The translations under genes were made by a program, and so were the position numbers. Below are positions 1-11,780 of a stretch of DNA of 64,000 bases, piece by piece. This DNA is from Bryum argenteum (Eukaryota > Streptophyta > Bryopsida > Bryales > Bryaceae): the NCBI GenBank assembly GCA_037043015.1, contig CM073329.1:7332648-7396647 (forward strand), written 5' to 3'. Position 1 is the first letter of the stretch, and each line of letters starts with the position of its first letter. Below the pieces are notes generated by a model that was given only the letters and a program-made list of their open reading frames with translations, had not been told where the DNA came from and ran no database searches.

Positions 1-311
1 GTCTAAATGTGTAGTAGTGACAATTCAGTCGTTGTTACGTAACTTATTGTCAGTACATCATTAGTACATGGCTAACATTAGTATTTAAATGGATCACAAG
101 TGCGAGGCGCACAATGCAGTGTGTACAGTTTGTGAGTACCAAACATACTGAATTATATAATTACTCTTTTCGATCATGATACTGCACATACTAACAATGG
201 TACTTGAGGTACTGAATGACACAGACTTCCTACTGTGGTAGTGAAATATGTACCATGTACATGAGTGGATTGTACAAGTAAACTTACATTCCTTCGTGGC
301 TAATTGTTTCA

Positions 312-3300
312 GTAGCACCTTCGCCCACGACCACACAGAAGGCCGCAGGTCGTGCACCCGCTCCTCCCGGCCCTGTCGTAACTCTCGACAATCTCATTTA
401 CAGCAACCACGGGGTTATGGTGACGCGCCAACAAACCCCAGGCAGATTCGAAGCTTTAGTTCAGCAGTTCTCCAGAACGACCGAGCTGAGAGGTGCCAAG
501 GCGAAGTTGTTTGACGATGAGGAGCCCGCGAGGAACAAGCGAAAAAGAACAGAGCCTGTGAAAATAGGGAGTGCTATTGTTGATGGAGAAGTGGAGCCTG
601 ACCTGAAGAGTGACGAGGACGAGGATACGGAAGATGCCGAGGGCGACGTCAACATGCCGACTCTTCGCGACAGCTCCGGAGACACTGTGCCTGCAGGTGG
701 CGACAGCAAGAGCAAGAGCGGTGATCAGCAAGACGATGATGATGATGACGCCGACTCCGGACAAAACAATTTCTTTGTGCAGGTACACAGTGAATCGAGA
801 AGTCCTGCAGAGAAGACAATGACTCTTGTGGAGAAAACGCCATGCGCAGATAAGACGCCAAGCAGTGAGAAGACTCCGTCACTTGGGTTGCCCGCAATAT
901 CACCGAACACGAGGCCCACAACGAGGTCCACTGCCTCACCGAAGGAGTTGCCCAATGTGACACCGAACATGTCGCCCCCAACGAAGTCCTCTGCCTCACC
1001 AAAGTCTGTGGCTTGGAGAGATCTTATCGCAACACCAAGTCCGGAGAAAGGTGAGGAACTATCTTCTTCCTTGAATTCAGAACACAATTAATACTTTTCT
1101 GACTTGCGGTTTTAAATTTTGATGAATTCTGAATTGCGGTTGTGAATTTTGAAGGCGGGACGTCAAGCAGAGGCGGCACAGGAAGTCCACAGCCTTTGAA
1201 AACGACGCCACGGACTATAATTGTGCATGCTCTGAGGGCGTCATCAAGTGGCAATCGGGTGGAATGCGTGGGGGTCCCTATCCGGCCTATCGATCTGTTC
1301 AAAGTTTCACCTGCCCGGATCGATGCCCACGCGGTTGGAGTGACGAGTGCGCTTGAAGGGGAGAACAACATTGCTGATGAGGGCGAAATTGAAAACGCCG
1401 ATGCCATTTCCACGGAGACGGTGCCAGTCTCAGAGGAGGCCGAAGCAGAGCAGGAAGCAGTAGCCGAGGCAGAGTCCGCGCCAGGAGAGACTGCGCCCGC
1501 GCCCGCGCGAGCGCCAGAAGAGGCCGCGTCTACGCCAGCGCCAGAGGAGGCCGCGCCTGCACCAGCGCCGCAGGAGGCCGCGCCCGAGCCAGCGCCACAG
1601 GAGGCCGCGCCCGCGCCAACAACACGACAGGCGGCGCCAGCGCCACGGGAGGTCGCGCAGCGCCCCGCCACAATCGGCCGCACCAGCGTCACCGCCACGC
1701 GAGGCCGCGCCCGGCACGGGAGGCCGCGCCCGCGCCGCCACGCGAGGCCGCGCCCGCCACAGGAGGCCGCGCCCGCGCCTCCGCCACACGGGAGCCCGCG
1801 CCTCCGCCCACGGGAGCCCGCGCTCCGCCGCCACGGAAGCCGCGCCCGCCCATTCGGGAGCCCGCGCCCGCGCTCCGCCACGGGAGCCCGCGCCGCGCTC
1901 TCCGCCACGGGAGCCCGCGCCCGCGCCTCCGCCACGGGAGCCCGCGCCCGCGCCTCCGCCACGGGAGCCCGCGCCAGCCATTCGGGAGGCCGCGCCGGCG
2001 CCATCGCCAGGACAGGCCGCGCCGACGCCATTACAAGTCGGCGGGGCTGAGGCCGCGCCAGCAACCGAGGCCGCGCCATCGCCAACAACGGCCGCGCCAG
2101 CTCAACAAGAGGTCGCGCTAGGAGAGGCTGTGAAGAAGACGAGGTCGCTGCTCGAGGTTGAAGGCTCCTGCTCCGTGCCGGGGACTGAAGGACCACGTTT
2201 GAAGCGCGCAAGAGGACCTGACGTGGAGTCCCCATCGCCTCCTAAGAACTCGCGGAGGAATAGCGGGGACAATAAGAAGCGCAGGGTGAGTGCCACCAAA
2301 ACGAAGAAGGGGAAGAGCTCTGGGCCGGGTCGAGGGCGAAGGTCGTAGCGTGGGTGGGAGTAGAGTCCAGGGCTGTTTGAAGGGAATGGGCTTGCTAGAG
2401 TTAAGCCCGGTGATGTATACTTGTTTTGATTATACATGTTTTGCGTCAATATCGGTGTCAGTGTCGTGAATTTCATTCAAATTCTAAATCTTAACTTTGC
2501 TTACTAAAAGGTGGGGCTGTTGGGGTGTGGAACCCTACAGGACTCCGACAATTACATGATTGAAGATCTGTCTAGGGGCGTAGAGCCCATCGCAATTCCG
2601 GTTGTGTCTGCAGATGTACCTTTTCCGAGTTTCCGGTATATCAATTCGAGCGCGGTTTATGATCGAGCAATCGTCGTCAATGCTTTGTCTACCCTGGACG
2701 TTGGGTCGTACTGTGATTGCCCAGGGGGAGATTGCTTGACGAACCTTGAGTGTACGTGTTCTGGAGCAAGGGGCGATCGGTTTGCCTATACAGTCGGGGG
2801 AGTCCTGCGCAATGTGTTTTTGCAAAGGCTCATACGGGAGGCGTCTGACTCTACAAAAGTCAACAATTCATGCACTTGCATGCATGTAGCTAAAGGCATC
2901 GAGGCAGTTCTAAGCTGTTCGCAGCATAGGCCTCCAACCTTTATTAGTGAGTGCAATGTTAAGTGTGGATGTCACAGGTCGTGTGGCAATCGTGTGGTAC
3001 AGCGGGGAATGACGTACCGTGTGGAGATATTTCACACAGGCGGTGCCGGGTGGGGAGTGCGTACGAAGGACTACATTCCGCGTGGTGGGTTTGTGTTTGA
3101 GATGACAGGTGAAATTCTGACCAACGCAGAGCAGATTGTTCGGAACAAAGAATGCAAAGATGGGCCAGCATATGCCGTTCAAATTGACGCTGACTGGGCT
3201 GCGGAGCAAGTACTGGATGACGACAGGGCACTTTGTATCGATGCAAGCCGATTTGGGAATGTAGCTCGCTTTGTAAACCATAGGTATGCTGTGAAACTCT

Positions 3301-3627
3301 AAAGTGGCCAAGGTTTAAGATTCTTAGTAAATGCAATGGGTTTTTTGCAATTGTAGCAACCAAAGCTTCAAGACATCAATCAATCACACTATGTTCCTTG
3401 AATGTGACTGCAGGTGCCAAGACGGTAACCTAATCAATGTTCCGGTGATAGTAGGGAGGTTGGACCGAAGCTTCTACCGGGTTGCCTTCTTCACAACGCG
3501 AGAAGTGCATCCGTACGAGGAGCTTACATGGGATTACGGGATCGATTTCTTGCAGGAGGATTCGGAGTTGCCGGTGTTTGCTTGTAAGTGTGGAAGTGAA
3601 TACTGTAGGGATAGCAGGAGGAAGTGA
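312..3627 (+). CDS. SUVR-type SET-domain histone-lysine N-methyltransferase, four visible exons, 5' end incomplete
   Basis: Predicted nuclear protein lysine methyltransferase, by family most likely acting on histone H3K9. Visible exons are about 312-1050, 1155-2285, 2511-3283 and 3357-3627, with GT-AG introns of 104, 225 and 73 nt; the 312 start is an acceptor, so a 5' exon lies upstream. Exons 1-2 encode a long disordered acidic and Pro/Ala-rich region with basic stretches. Exon 3 holds a Cys-rich pre-SET (CDCPGGDC, CTCMH, then ECNVKCGCHRSCGNRVVQRG) and the first half of SET (GWGVR, GGFVFEMTGEIL, RFVNH). The NH-S of the SET core is restored exactly across the 73-nt intron. Exon 4 carries HPYEELTWDYG and the post-SET CKCGSEYC. 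The frame changes inside the GC-rich repeat of exon 2, so that region has an unseen intron, a VNTR indel or an error. Family assignment is firm; target residue is inferred. Confidence 0.88.
1490..2110 (+). repeat. GC-rich coding minisatellite (Glu-Ala-Ala-Pro-Ala-Pro type) in the SET gene
   Basis: Imperfect short repeats of GAGGCCGCGCCCGCGCC type. In the gene frame they read as EAAPAP-like units at 1,540-1,660 and again at 2,050-2,110, but between about 1,660 and 2,050 the same repeats fall in other frames. Very high GC compared with the flanks. Confidence 0.8.
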
Positions 3628-4538
3628 TCCCGATTTCTCCACTTAGTATGTTATGCACAAATCGTACACACTAGGTTCATTTTGAAGTACTTATTTTATG
3701 CAGAAAGTGTACACACAATTAACATTCGGAAGTATGCTTAGTATAATTTTTCAGAGATATGTGTAATCCGGACGTAGTTCACATGGTACATTTTGTACAC
3801 ACATCAGACATTATTAGTAGACATGCTTATGTAGCATGACTACAACACTTATTTTATGCACAAATGGTACACACTATTTTTATTTTATGCACAAATTGTA
3901 CACACTATTTTTATTTTATGCACAAATTATACACACTATTTTTATTTTATGCAGAAATTGTACACACTATGTAGCATGTTTACAACACTTATGTAAGCTA
4001 GGGGTGTGAATTCCCTACTGTGCACATTATACAGTATTTGTTCCATAACTGCCTCACCAATGCAGATTCAATCGAATTCTATTCCATCGGGCCTTTCTCC
4101 AGGACCTCACCTTCCTGCAAATTTAGTGCTAATGTACTTTACCTCGTGTTTCATTTTTCACATCATTTTGTGGAATTCTGTGCAACCCTAGGGGGTGAAC
4201 TTCGGTACTTGACCATCAGAGGCCTTATTCTGGAGAACAAGACATGCTGGTTTTTTAAGCAAAGGGCCGGTTTCAATCAAGAGTACGAAGACCATTGAGA
4301 GTTTAGACATCACAATTGCGGTCTCAGTCAAGAGGTCTCAGTCAAGAAGTTAAGATACAAGGTATAATGTGCGTAGCAGAAACAAGTACTAAAAGTTACA
4401 AACTCAGTAGTATTAATGTATCCGAAGTACTGGTCTGAATGATACAAACTCAATTGTATTAATATAACAACCTCAGTAGTATACAATGCGTACTATCCAT
4501 GTATCTAAAGTACTGGTGTTAATGAAACACAAGTACTT
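3628..4538. other. Convergent intergenic region, GTAC-rich
   Basis: Space between the 3' ends of the SET gene and the transposase-like gene. AT-rich with no supported gene. It has many GTAC tetranucleotides, often as GTACAC or AAGTAC, and includes the 31-bp tandem repeat described separately. Confidence 0.6.
3851..3975. repeat. 31-bp tandem repeat, about four copies
   Basis: The word TATGCACAAAT followed by GTACACAC recurs with an exact 31-bp step (starts near 3,856, 3,887, 3,918 and 3,949). Lies just 3' of the SET gene. Confidence 0.85.
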
Positions 4539-7500
4539 CTATGTAGGATTAAAAGCCCACCAATCCCTTACAGCATCCTCACATGCAACTTTTGACTCCG
4601 CACTTATCATGTATACACGGTCGCCCTTAACTCTATGTGCTGCAAGCTGCATCTGGAACTTATAATGCCGAACCAGATGAGCATCAATATGTGCATCTAC
4701 AGCCTTACCACAGAAAAGATATGTTCTATCACCCGTACCATTCTTCTGGTAATATTTGGCCCGAATGACATGATCTCCAGGACTGAAGACACCTCCCCAA
4801 GGACAAGTGACAGGCTCCTGTAAAATAAACTTTGGTTGAAGGCACTGCAAAATGTAGAACGTCTGCTCTTCCGGATTATCGCGCTCGGCCGGAATCATGA
4901 AGTTGTCTCCTATCTCCACCAAGTCACCAAGCTCCTCCAATACTCCATCAGGAATCCATGTGGCCTCATTGTCCAACTCAGCCACTTGTTCTGCTAATGC
5001 TTTGCTCGAGAATGGATGAAGACGCTCCAACTTCCAATTCTGCACATGGGAAGCATTTTCACAATTAAGCCAGTTACCATCAACACAATGGACGCAGAAA
5101 CATGACAATTCACGTGTTCGAAGAAGAGTAGGGTCAGTCATAGAAAATCCCATGATGGAATGTAGTGCCTTCGACCCATGCAGTGTACGGCACTTCACTC
5201 TAGAATTCCTGTGATCAACATCTTCTTCTCCTACATTCCAGAACACACGTGAGATATGGTTTAGGGGGTGTGAGAGGATGTATCCACCCGATCAGAGTAT
5301 TTCTCCCTAAGAAATAGTACAACTTCAGCGGCGTTTTGTAGAGGCCTGTCAGGATTCAAGATCTGTTCCTGCCTTAGTGCCCTCTTGATGACAGCACCTG
5401 CACCATCCCACTCCCCCTTCCCATGCGCTGACTCAAAATAGTTCCACCTCATCCGGCACCCCCCAGTGAGCATTGGATACCGACTCACAAAGTACATCGC
5501 CGTAGCGCACTTAAACTGAGAGCTGCATCCATCACTATATACCCAATGCTCCTCTATGTCAATACCAGCTTCTCGGATCAAATCCCAGTGCAATAACAAA
5601 CAATGTTGTACAAATGCTGAGTCATGGGATTTATCATCAGAAATGTAGTAGTGGGTTTGTACAACTATTTCATCCCCTTCCTTCCACATAGTGATATGCA
5701 CGAGAATGGTAACACTACTGCTGAAATAATACATTGACTGCACTTCGTTCTGTATAGCAAATGTATAGTTCTCAGCAAAGTCAATGTGGGAGACAAGTAC
5801 TCCCTCAGGGATGTTCTTCATCATGAGTTGGCACTGCTCATCTTGCCATCTAGCTCTGAAGTTGTGACTGACAAATGTCGTGACAGTATCCTCCATGTAC
5901 GCCAAGAACTCGGACACTACCGTTTCCTTGAATGCTTCCTGAAGCCGCTTTTTTGGCAACCCAGTGTCGGCATGGACCCCCACCTGAGTCATCTCAAAGC
6001 ACTTCCACTTCAAGATGAAGGTGTTAGTTTCACATTTCTCATTTGGGCAAATGTTGAACTTCTTAAAACCACATTCTGCACATTTACCCATTAAACACTC
6101 CAACCTGTGGTACCTATCATACTCCCCTTTAGGGCACACGCACGCTTCCCACATATCTGTTATACGCTTGTACACAGAATTGTGAGCCTGACATCCAACC
6201 TCTGTCCCATCACCTAAACAAACTACGCAATTACAAGCACAATTACTAGAGGAATGAAAGCCCCTCAATTTATCCCGAAGAGTGAGTAAACCAGTCTTCA
6301 TCAAATCCATTTCAACGTGGTAGATGCAGCAGCATGTTTTCCTCTCCTTTAGCTTCTTAACCCACCACGGTTTCAAGCGCTCAAACGCTCTGCGACGCAC
6401 GTTACACTCAGGATGCGCCTCTGCAAATCTTAAGAAGAAATCAGACTGTCCACAAAAACAGTCAACAAAGTGCAATATGTTAGTTTAATTCCATCCATTC
6501 TGTACACGGAGTACATCGATGTACATAATGCAAATATCTCCACGCCTGCCCGCATACGATTTGTACTATTCACGGTAGACATGACGATAATAGTGTACAA
6601 CAAGAACCGACAATACAATTTTAGGTACTTAATGTGATACAAAACGTAATGAACGTATCATTTCCAAAGCACAGTACCAGCTTCTGATATGGAAATACCT
6701 AGAAACAATACAACCCACGCCAAAACTGTAACATGTTTACAAGGGTATAGTTACATGCGCAACAGTAATGTACTCCGAGGACACTGACTACAATAAGTAG
6801 GACTACTCCGACAGCTTCGACTACAAATAAATACCTACAATCGATACAACCAACGCGAAAACTGTAATATGGGTACAAGAGTATAGTTACACATGCCACA
6901 GAAATGTACTCCGACAACGCTGACTACAATAAGTAGGACTACTCCGACTGCTTCGACTACAAATAAGTACCTACAAACGATACAACCAACGCAAAAACTG
7001 TAAGATAAATACAAGAGTATAGTTACACATGCAACAGAAATGTACTCCGACAACGCCGATTACAACAAGTACGACTTGTCCGACGGCTTCAACTACAAAG
7101 AAATACCTAGAATCGATACAACCCACGCCAAAATTGTAAGATGAATACAACAGTATAGTTACACGGGCAAGATTAATGTACTCCGACGACGCTGACTACA
7201 ACAACTACGACGTGTCCGACGGCTTCAACTACAAAGGAATTCCTAGAAAAGATACAACCCACGCCAAAACTGTAAGTTGAATACACTAGTATAGTTACAC
7301 ATGCAACAGTACTGTACTCCTAGGACGCTGACGACACCAACTACGACTTTTCCCAGGGCTTCGACTAAAAAGACTCATGCGAATAAATATGTAGAGTACA
7401 ACAACTACCATAGTGTTAAAGTGAATACAAGATAGACACCTCGATCGGAAGTAATACCCTAATTTACAGGAAGTACCATGACTAAGCCCAAGTAGATTAC

Positions 7501-8559
7501 ATAATACAAAGACTAAGTGGAGCAGTAGGAAAATTATGAGGTACCCATAACCACAGAAGCAAACGAGATACCGCAGTAAACATGAATTGCTACAAACTAC
7601 TGAACCTAAAGTTTGAAGTACTCTTACTCCTCAAAGACAGCCGACTAAGAACTCTCACAAGTCCCTCATAAGTACAGAAACTGTCATGGTACAAATTCAG
7701 GAAGAAGACAAAGTACCTGCGTCTCACACAAGTAGTGAGTAGGGTGCGGTGGTAACCAATCGTTTCGCCCGACCCTGTGTCTAACAATGTCCTTCTTGTT
7801 TGGTGAAACCTTCGTTTGCGTAGTCCACCACGAAAGCACGCAGTCTTTCACGTACTCAGAGAAGCCTTCCCTCTTCTGTCGGGATAAACGAAGTTTTGAT
7901 ACGCCCGGTAACGCTCCATCAACTCCTTCCACCCTCCTTTTGTACGCGGAAGCAACGCTGCGTGTGCTTGTCAAACCAAGCACCCTGGATAAAGCACTGA
8001 CATCCCTAAAACCGCCGGTCGACACTGCTGCGTCCAACAGCGCAGATTTCCTCGCTAAATAATTGTTCGAGTTTGCGACTTTCACTAAACCTAACTCATG
8101 CTTGAAGCTCTCTATGAACGCATCTCTAGCTTTTGCTTGGCGGGAGGATAATAACACTGGCAACAACGGAACAAGCATAGCATTACCAAGAACCCTCTCC
8201 ATAACTCCTCTACGCCCTTCTAGATTTAGGCAGCCGCCCAACTCCTTCACAATCAATTCACAAATGCGTAAGGCTACTCTATTACTCTCCCGAACTGTAA
8301 GTGATGGTGTTTCAATCTCATCGAGTTCTCCATCGATTTCTTCTACACTCTCCGATACCAACGCACTGCAGCAGCCCACTCTCTCCCTATCACGTAATCT
8401 CTCGTCGCTCTCTTCTCTCGCGCAGCCGGCTAACATCAATTGCCTTTGTCTCTCCCGCTCAACTTCCAGCTCCTCTATCTCCCTAAACCGTTGTTGAGGA
8501 CCCGGACGAGTAAGACCCTCCCTCACCCGACGAGTTTTGCGGTGTTCCCCATACCACAT
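4539..8559 (-). pseudogene. DDE-type transposase-like gene, two exons with one frameshift
   Basis: Exon 1 runs 8559-7717 and exon 2 from 6445 to 4539; the intron (7716-6446, 1,271 nt, GT-AG, phase 0) joins ..HYLCETQ to SDFFLRFAEAHPEC. Exon 1 is charged and ends in a basic segment (WWTTQTKVSPNKKDIVRHR) typical of this plant and invertebrate transposase-like family. Exon 2 has a CCCIYHVEM and CxC-rich zinc-binding segment (near 6,170-6,330), then candidate acidic catalytic motifs SHIDFAENY, YSDGCSSQF and FESAHGKGEWDG, fitting an RNase H-like D-D-E core. A run of five C near 5,266-5,270 puts a stop in frame; the C-terminal 235 residues (5,246-4,539) continue in the -1 frame, so a single C appears to be missing. 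I see no clear terminal repeats. Role inferred from motifs: DNA transposition in the nucleus. Confidence 0.75.
6693..7373. repeat. 136-bp tandem repeat, five copies, inside the transposase intron
   Basis: The word AAATACCT and its flanks recur at 6,693, 6,829, 6,965, 7,101 and 7,237, an exact 136-bp step. Units contain CGATACAACC, TATAGTTACAC and TGTACTCCGA. The array makes up over half of the intron. Confidence 0.9.
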
Positions 8560-10950
8560 GACTGACGTTTACAGCATTGCCATGGAAACCGATTACAACC
8601 TCACGAAGCAAAAAAACATGAAGCGTGACCGAAGCGCAGCAATAGCCACTGGAGCAACGGCTTCGAATCGCAAACACAATTGTCTGCTGCCGACCACGTT
8701 CGGCGGCCGAGAAGACAATAATGAATGGCGGTAGTGGATGTAGCCGCCCGTATGAGCTGTCGGACTCCACGACCGCCAAATCAATCACATCATCAATGTG
8801 CCACGTAAGCGATTGTCCCCGTACTCGTGTTACTCATGTTACTCTTGTTGTACTTGAATGCGCCCCCTTATAAAATAGTATTTAAACAAATCAGCTTGTT
8901 TTGAATTTTTGGTTGCGTACCATTGCTTAGTAGGTTTAATAGCCTCGGAAAATGCTCCTAAACCAGCACAAATGTGAGAACATCATTTAGAAATCGTTTG
9001 CAAAGTATTTCAATTTTGCAACTGGCATATCCTCCACACATTCAATTCCGCCAGAAATTTTATTGTACTTTCTAAATGAGTGGCAGCTTATGAATCTAAA
9101 GGTTGGTACTAAATCTTCTAATTACTTGTAGAAAAGCCCAAACGTAGTACTTTTGTCTTTTCTTTTGACAGTGACATTCAGACTAAATTATAGAAAAGTA
9201 CTAAATACTCAAACATATTAGAGGATTTTTCCAAGTTTAATAGATGTCATATCATTATCGCGAGTTTATACAATGGCATATGAAAGCAATTTTGTAATTT
9301 ACGCCTCTAAGGTATGGCGAATTTGCGATTGAAATTGAGGAGTACAGGTTCTCCCAACTTGTGACCGTCAAAGATACACAGTCTAGTGTACTCTCACCCT
9401 TTAAGATGTTGTTACTTTCGAGATATTGTCATCGGTCCCTTGAGATTGAGTGACAAATGCTTTGTCTCCACAATCATCTTGACCTCCTTACGATCGACGT
9501 TGTGCCTCATATCTTAACAACCTCTCCTCTAGTTAATAAACAGTCTAATTCTAGGTGATACATTAGACTACGCACATACAATAGATACAATATTATTAAA
9601 ACTCGGTCTAAGGCTCCAAATCTGAATCTTTGATAAAAGCATCTTCTCATCAAAAGGATGATGCAAATCTTTAAGAACCCTCGTCATACTCTCAATATTA
9701 GGTAAGTGTGATGAAATGTTGTCACTCTTAGACATCTTGTAGTCATAGAATTTTCCTTGTAATTGAAAAAATATTCTCAACTATGCGTTTAAGATGTATC
9801 TCACACAGTTTCTCCCACATGTCCGAAGTTGTAAGCTTCCTAAAGACTTTCGGAGTAACACAAGAGCTTCCTTGGAGTTGCGTTCTTCTCTTCCTACATA
9901 TCGATTTGAATCTGTATATTTATATTGAGATAAGTCTCCAAAAGATCACTATGTACACAATTTTGGTAAGCGCTCCTCTCCTAAGACAACTTTGAGAATA
10001 TTTTTAGCCTCAAAAACTATCTCCATATGATATTTCCACAAGAAAAAGTTCTCTCCATCAAAGTGTTAATTCCAAACTTCTTCAGTTTCTCCATGGTCTT
10101 GACTCTTGAGACAGGTGTAGAAGAAATTTATAGGAATGAAAAAGTAAGGAAAAAAAGAACAAACTAAACTAATCAGTTGAAATTATGTGGTCGATCTAAT
10201 AAGAGCAGCAGGTCACAAACAATGGTGGGAGTGCCATAACCTATTGAATTTTACATACTTACACTCTACCTAGGCTCTCACACACAAAACTCAAGTATCC
10301 AGAAGTCAAAAACAAGGGCTCACCAACAAATCAATGAAACACTCAAACAAGTGATCCATTAATCTAAATATTATAATTATTTTTTTTGTATGAATCACTA
10401 TACACAACGTTTCACATAATGCCTTCAGAATGCTCTCGTTAACTCATTTCTACGCTGACACCACCGTTTGCTTACAAGATTTAAATTGATCAAAAATCTA
10501 CTCCTAAAGTACGTTTGACACAACATCGAGAAGATTCGGTGATGATATTGATGATTAGTCGTCTTGAATGCATGAAAGTTGACTGGTCGTCACATCAATA
10601 GGTATTACGGAATAAACACAGACATTTCAGATGGTCATGAGTTTCGTACAAAATGTCACCTCACTTGAAGAGGAGAATTGCCAAAAATGTGAATCACAAA
10701 CATATCAAACATGGGTCACCACCATCATTTGAATATCGAATACGACCCATGTCAACCACTTTATAGAGTTATTCAGATTCGTGGAATTACAATTAAACAT
10801 GGTCGAATTCTGTACTACAGAGACCGTATCTCTTACTTACACCTTCTGGCTACCGACACTGCCGCACCATCCTCATCTCACTTCAAGAGATTGAAGAATT
10901 ATCAAGAGATATGTATCACACATATATACAAAGTAGAGAACATGGGTCAC
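8560..10950. other. AT-rich spacer without a recognised gene
   Basis: The first ~300 bases are GC-richer and are probably the transposase gene's upstream region. The rest is AT-rich with many stops on both strands. Near 8,865 the sequence TGCGCCCCCTTATA could be the edge of the GTAC-rich element, but no partner end is in the window. The 3' flank of the secreted-protein gene begins near 10,700. Confidence 0.5.
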
Positions 10951-11184
10951 CATCATTATTTGAACACCGCGTACAACAAAACCACTGTAAAACGTTGATC
11001 AGCTTCGTGGATAAATTACAAACATAATCTGATTCTGTACTTCAGACACCGACTTCCTCTTACTTACACACCTTCTGGCTACCGACACCGCCACCACATC
11101 CGCTACCCACCTCAATGTACTTGCACGGCCATGTAGTAGAGTGGTATCTACACACTATGAACTTCAATCTTTCCGCTCACAGAT

Positions 11185-11664
11185 TTACACGAGCAAGACG
11201 ATGCCCAGCTTCACCAGATCCACGACCGTCAGTTTCACGCCCAAGAACAGCACCGTCAGCAGCTTCGTCTTCTCATCTTCCACGCAATCCAGCGCGACGT
11301 GGTACACGTCCCCGATCAGCGTCGCCTTCGACAAGTCGATCACCACGCGTACCTTGGCCACCTTCACTCCCAGGATCTCCAAGTCCACGTACACCAAGTT
11401 GCCCACCACCACTGTCGCTGTCACGGGCGTCAGCACTGTCGTCGTCTTGGCAGGGCACAGCTGGCCCGTGGCACCGAGGCCGACATACACCCTGATGTCG
11501 TGGTAGCACAGATTGAGGTTGACTTTGATATTTAAGTTCACTTTCAGCTTCACACCCAAGTCCAGCTTCCTGGAGCCTGACTCCACGGCTGTGGCGTCCG
11601 CAGCCACGCAGAACGCCGCCATCACCAGACCCAGCAGAGCCAGAGTTCTCATCGACGCCGCCAT
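11185..11664 (-). CDS. Secreted 159-aa beta-rich protein, copy A (intact)
   Basis: I do not recognise the family. Intronless ORF of 159 codons. Residues 1-25 form a typical signal peptide (charged MAASMR start, Leu/Ala/Val core, small residues before the likely cleavage near ADA-TA). The mature part is dominated by alternating Val/Leu/Lys strands (LGVKLKVNLNIKVNLNLCYH, then several VxVxL repeats), suggesting an extracellular beta-sheet protein. Cys are at 19 (in the signal), 53, 70 and 127. Codons are GC-rich, quite unlike the AT-rich surroundings. A TATA-type box (AGTATAAAGC on the minus strand, 11,771-11,780) lies about 107 bp upstream of the ATG. Four near-identical copies exist in the window; copies A and A' share Cys19, copies B and B' have Phe19. 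Confidence 0.85.
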   Translation of the reverse strand: MAASMRTLALLGLVMAAFCVAADATAVESGSRKLDLGVKLKVNLNIKVNLNLCYHDIRVYVGLGATGQLCPAKTTTVLTPVTATVVVGNLVYVDLEILGVKVAKVRVVIDLSKATLIGDVYHVALDCVEDEKTKLLTVLFLGVKLTVVDLVKLGIVLLV

Positions 11665-11770
11665 GACTCACGAGCGCTTCGCAAAGTGATCGAGCTAGAA
11701 AGGCTGGTACGTGCAAGCAGGAAGCGGGAGAGCGAGTGAGATGATGATTTGACTCGGGTGAGTGCAGCTG

Positions 11771-11780
11771 GCTTTATACT
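11771..11780 (-). promoter_or_regulatory. TATA box of secreted-protein gene copy A
   Basis: Minus-strand AGTATAAAGC followed by the conserved CAGCTGCA block; same arrangement at the other copies. Confidence 0.65.

Noticed and set aside
11115..11535. Antisense frames over the secreted-protein genes (also at 14,865-15,460, 54,955-55,217 and 60,199-60,620)
   Set aside because: Open because of GC-rich codons; all copies keep the sense product with a signal peptide.
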